Assembly: GCF_001439695.1 (NCBI RefSeq)
Contig: NZ_JYLL01000005.1
Location: 310,001 to 374,000, forward strand
From: Pseudomonas veronii
GTDB lineage: Bacteria; Pseudomonadota; Gammaproteobacteria; Pseudomonadales; Pseudomonadaceae
Direction: 5' to 3'
Length of the DNA stretch: 64,000 bases
Part shown: positions 61,428-64,000 of the stretch, piece by piece
Layout of the letters: every line of letters starts with the position of its first letter
Numbering within the stretch: position 1 is the first letter of the stretch
Translations under genes and position numbers: made by a program
Notes under the pieces: generated by a model
The model's database searches: none
What the model saw: only the letters and a program-made list of their open reading frames with translations
What the model was told of the DNA's origin: nothing

Positions 61428-63325
61428 GACGACTCGGCTGTTTGAGCGCCCACCAGCGGCAGGCTCAGGACAAAGGCAGTACCACCACCGACGGGATGCT
61501 CCACGGCGAGGTTGCCGCCGGTGGCCGCGGCCAGGCTGGCGGACAACGTAAGGCCAAGGCCCAGGCCTTGCTCGCCGGGTTTGGTGGTGAAGAACGGTTC
61601 GAACAGATGCTTGCGCGCCTCGGGGTCGATGCCATGGCCGTTATCGCGCACCTGCAGGCGGTATTTGCCGTCGGCTTCGTGGCCTTCCAGCCACAGTTCC
61701 GGCGCCGGTTGTGCTTGCATGGCATCGAGGGCGTTGCCGATCAGATTGACCAGGATCTGCTCCAGGCGCGTCTGGTCGATCTGCAATTGGGCCGGGGCAA
61801 AGTCGCGGTGCAGCGTCAGAGGCAGGCTGTCGAGGCGTGCGCCGAGCACCTGGAACGCGGCATCCACGGCCTTGCCCAGGCTGGCTTCGCCCTGGTCGTC
61901 GCCGCGCCGCGCGAAGGAGCGCAGGCTGGCGGTGATGCGGCCCATGCGGTCGATCAATTCGTTGATGGTCTTGAGGTTGGCGCTGGCGGTATCCAGCGCT
62001 CCGCGTTCGAGGAAGCGCACGGTATTGCCGGACAACGTGCGCAACGCGGCGAGGGGCTGGTTCAATTCGTGGGCGATGCTGGTGGACATCTGGCCGATGG
62101 CCGCCAGTTTGCCCGCCTGCACCAGCTCATCCTGGGCGCGGCGCAGGGTTTCCTCGGCCTGGCGGCGCTCGCGAATCTGCCCCTTGAGGCGCTCGTTGCT
62201 CGCGCGCAGGTCGGCGGTGCGTTCGGCAATCCGGCGTTCCAGCTGGCTGTTGGCTTCCTGCAAGGCTTCCCGGGCGGCGAGGCGGGTGGCGATGACTTTG
62301 CGTCGTTCGTTCCAGGCAATCAGCAGGAGCGCCACCAGGCCAAAGGCGACGGCCACCAGGATGCCCTGGTTGATCGCCGCACGGCGCAGGTCGTTGAGCG
62401 GGGTGAGCAGGGTGAAATTCCACGGCGTGTCGCTCAGCGGCCGGGTCTGGGCCAGGTAGCTGACTTCGTGTTCGTCGGCCACCACTTCACTGTTGGCCGG
62501 AAAGGTCAGTTTTTCTGTGCCTTCGTTGAGGCGCTCGCGGGCCAGGGGCTCCAGCTCGTTCAGCGTCGCCCAGTAATATTGCAGGCTGTGCGCCAGGCGG
62601 TCCTTGGTCTCATCGCTCAGGGGGCGCACGGCCTTGAGGCGGCGGGCCGGGTCGCTGGAAAGGATGATGATGCCGTTCTCGTCGCTGACAAACGCTTCGA
62701 GACGCGCGCGTTTCCAGCGTTCCTCCAGGGCTTCGAGGCGGACCTTGACCACAGCGACGCCGATGATCTTGCCGTGCTCTTCCAGGCCGTGTGCCAGGTA
62801 GTAGCCGGGTTCGCCATTGGTGCTGCCGATGCCATAGAAACGCCCGGGCTGGCCGCGCACGGCGTTCTGGAAATAGGCGCGGAAGGACAGGTCTTCACCC
62901 TGGTAGCTGTCGGCATCGCGCCAGTTGCTGGTGGCCAGTACGCGGCCGGTGGTGTCCATCACATAGATGGCCCGACTGCGGCTGCGCCGGTTCAGGCCTT
63001 CGAGGTAGTCGTTGACGGTCTTGCGGGTGTCCTGGTTCGGCTCGGCCAGCAGCGTGGACACGCTGGATTCCAGTTCCAGGAGGCTGGGCAGGTACGTGTA
63101 TTTGCTCAGTTCGCTTTCGACGGTGCGGGCATGCAGCTCCAACTGGCGTTCGCCGGTATCGCTGAGGGTGCGGATGCCATAGTACTCGCTGATCCAGAAG
63201 CCGATATAACCCAGGCCGATCATCAGGGCGATGATCAACGGCGGCAGGAACAGTTGGCGGATCAGACGAGGCTTCACGGCAAGTGATGGCGGCGCGGCGC
63301 GATAGAGGTTGGGGTCGCATTTCAT
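61424..63325 (-). CDS. aauS: Sensor histidine kinase AauS
   Basis: A 633-aa DctB-type kinase. Membrane helices at about 24-46 and 319-338 enclose a double-CACHE periplasmic sensor (55-310). A coiled coil (350-400) leads to HisKA with His419 (STSIAHELNQPLA) and an ATPase domain (NLIGNALDAMQ, GEQGLGLGLTLS). It is predicted to sense acidic amino acids and phosphorylate AauR. Start ATG 63325 has AAGG 8 nt upstream; an in-frame GTG at 63328 is less likely. Confidence 0.85.
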   Translation of the reverse strand: MKCDPNLYRAAPPSLAVKPRLIRQLFLPPLIIALMIGLGYIGFWISEYYGIRTLSDTGERQLELHARTVESELSKYTYLPSLLELESSVSTLLAEPNQDTRKTVNDYLEGLNRRSRSRAIYVMDTTGRVLATSNWRDADSYQGEDLSFRAYFQNAVRGQPGRFYGIGSTNGEPGYYLAHGLEEHGKIIGVAVVKVRLEALEERWKRARLEAFVSDENGIIILSSDPARRLKAVRPLSDETKDRLAHSLQYYWATLNELEPLARERLNEGTEKLTFPANSEVVADEHEVSYLAQTRPLSDTPWNFTLLTPLNDLRRAAINQGILVAVAFGLVALLLIAWNERRKVIATRLAAREALQEANSQLERRIAERTADLRASNERLKGQIRERRQAEETLRRAQDELVQAGKLAAIGQMSTSIAHELNQPLAALRTLSGNTVRFLERGALDTASANLKTINELIDRMGRITASLRSFARRGDDQGEASLGKAVDAAFQVLGARLDSLPLTLHRDFAPAQLQIDQTRLEQILVNLIGNALDAMQAQPAPELWLEGHEADGKYRLQVRDNGHGIDPEARKHLFEPFFTTKPGEQGLGLGLTLSASLAAATGGNLAVEHPVGGGTAFVLSLPLVGAQTAESS

Positions 63326-63360
63326 CACAGATGCCTTGGGTCAGCTACCGCTCACCCCTT

Positions 63361-63464
63361 CCTGTAGGAGCGAGCTTGCTCGCGAAAAAACCAAGGGCAC
63401 CGCGTTCATCCAGGATGTGCGCTTCATCGTTGCCGTTTTTCGCGAGCAAGCTCGCTCCTACAGG
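63361..63464. repeat. REP inverted pair (TAGGAGCGAGCTTGCTCGCG type)
   Basis: Arms 63361-63389 and 63436-63464 are perfect 29-bp reverse complements. They lie in the 159-bp gap between aatP and aauS, which are co-directional, so the REP pair could lower read-through or stabilise the upstream message. Confidence 0.9.
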
Positions 63465-63484
63465 AGGAGCAAGCTGTGGCTTTT

Positions 63485-64000
63485 TTAGTGCTGCAGGATT
63501 TTCTCGAGGAAGTGCTGCGCGCGTTCGGAGCGGGCGCTGATGTCGCCGAAGAACTCTTCTTTCGGGCAGTCTTCGATGATCTTGCCGGCGTCCATGAAGA
63601 TCACGCGGTCGGCCACTTTGCGGGCGAAGCCCATTTCGTGGGTCACGCACATCATGGTCATGCCTTCCTGGGCCAGTTGCACCATCACGTCCAGCACTTC
63701 GTTGACCATTTCCGGGTCGAGGGCCGAGGTCGGTTCGTCGAACAGCATGACGATCGGGTCCATGGCGAGGGCGCGGGCAATCGCCACACGTTGCTGCTGG
63801 CCACCGGAAAGCTGGCCAGGGTGCTTGTGGGCGTGCGCCGACAGGCCGACGCGATCAAGCAGTTGCAGGCCCTTCTTGGTGGCTTCTTCCTTGCTGCGGC
63901 CGAGCACCTTGATCTGCGCGATGGTCAGGTTTTCGGTGATGGTCAGGTGCGGGAACAGCTCGAAGTGCTGGAACACCATGCCGACGCGCGAGCGCAGTTT
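63485..64000 (-). CDS. aatP: Glutamate/aspartate ABC transporter ATP-binding protein (5' end outside window)
   Basis: The last 171 residues of an ABC ATPase of the polar amino-acid type (GltL/AatP). Visible motifs are Q-loop [12 protein letters not shown], signature LSGGQQQR, Walker [15 protein letters not shown] and switch His in CVTHEMGFA; the Walker A lies outside the window. With AauS/AauR following, it is the ATPase of the acidic amino-acid uptake system AatJQMP. The frame is open to the right edge. Confidence 0.9.
   Translation of the reverse strand, partial: KLRSRVGMVFQHFELFPHLTITENLTIAQIKVLGRSKEEATKKGLQLLDRVGLSAHAHKHPGQLSGGQQQRVAIARALAMDPIVMLFDEPTSALDPEMVNEVLDVMVQLAQEGMTMMCVTHEMGFARKVADRVIFMDAGKIIEDCPKEEFFGDISARSERAQHFLEKILQH

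Noticed and set aside
1..64000. CRISPR arrays, tRNA and rRNA genes, insertion sequences
   Set aside because: No spaced repeat array, cloverleaf with GTTCGA-type arm, rRNA stretch or transposase frame was found; the only dispersed repeats are REP elements.

Overview
The window is chromosomal DNA from a fluorescent-type Pseudomonas, probably the P. fluorescens group. The evidence is high GC, Pseudomonas-style REP palindromes between genes (arms GTGGGAGGGGGCTTGCCCCC, TAGGAGCGAGCTTGCTCGCG and GCGAGGGAGC-type), MetR-, GlpM- and AauRS/AatP-like genes at the right end, and close gene packing with ATGA/GTGA overlaps. No rRNA, tRNA, CRISPR array, transposase or phage gene was seen.

Left arm (1-24.7 kb): three giant toxin-like proteins lie on the minus strand. 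The first operon-like run, read right to left, encodes a 1733-aa protein ending in a Cys-His-Asp (transglutaminase/cysteine-protease-like) domain, then a membrane penicillin-binding-protein-like enzyme, then a large protein that runs off the left edge. An amino-acid permease (+) follows. Next is a 2173-aa protein with leucine-rich repeats and a C-terminal NEL-type E3 ubiquitin-ligase domain. After it come an OpgC-type membrane acyltransferase and a gtrA-gtrB-glycosyltransferase cassette whose last gene is strikingly AT-rich (O-antigen modification, probably acquired).

Middle (24.7-36.4 kb): an FMN-binding glutamate-synthase-like protein, an sRNA-like intergenic transcript, a HigBA toxin-antitoxin pair, and a signalling block. 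The block is a four-gene minus-strand operon (REC-GGDEF-EAL, di-heme cytochrome c peroxidase, membrane histidine kinase, REC-histidine kinase) facing a REC-HD protein. A NUDIX hydrolase and the LysR-type regulator MetR follow.

Second giant-toxin locus (36.7-47.3 kb): two more giant proteins (1644 and 1883 aa) lie tail-to-tail and share a C-terminal WYAHFHY motif domain. The window therefore carries five giant proteins of one broad polymorphic family. No dedicated secretion system is visible here.

Right arm (47.5-64 kb): a secreted alpha/beta hydrolase with a possible Pho box; a FrnE-like DsbA protein; an arginase-family protein with two SMR-like membrane subunits; a MipA/OmpV outer-membrane protein; and a six-gene operon (HAD phosphatase, class III aminotransferase, hydrolase, GNAT, histidine kinase, sigma-54 activator). 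That operon is preceded by a good sigma-54 promoter and an upstream palindrome that may be the binding site of its own activator. The window ends with glpM, aauR, aauS and the 3' part of aatP (acidic amino-acid uptake and its two-component control).
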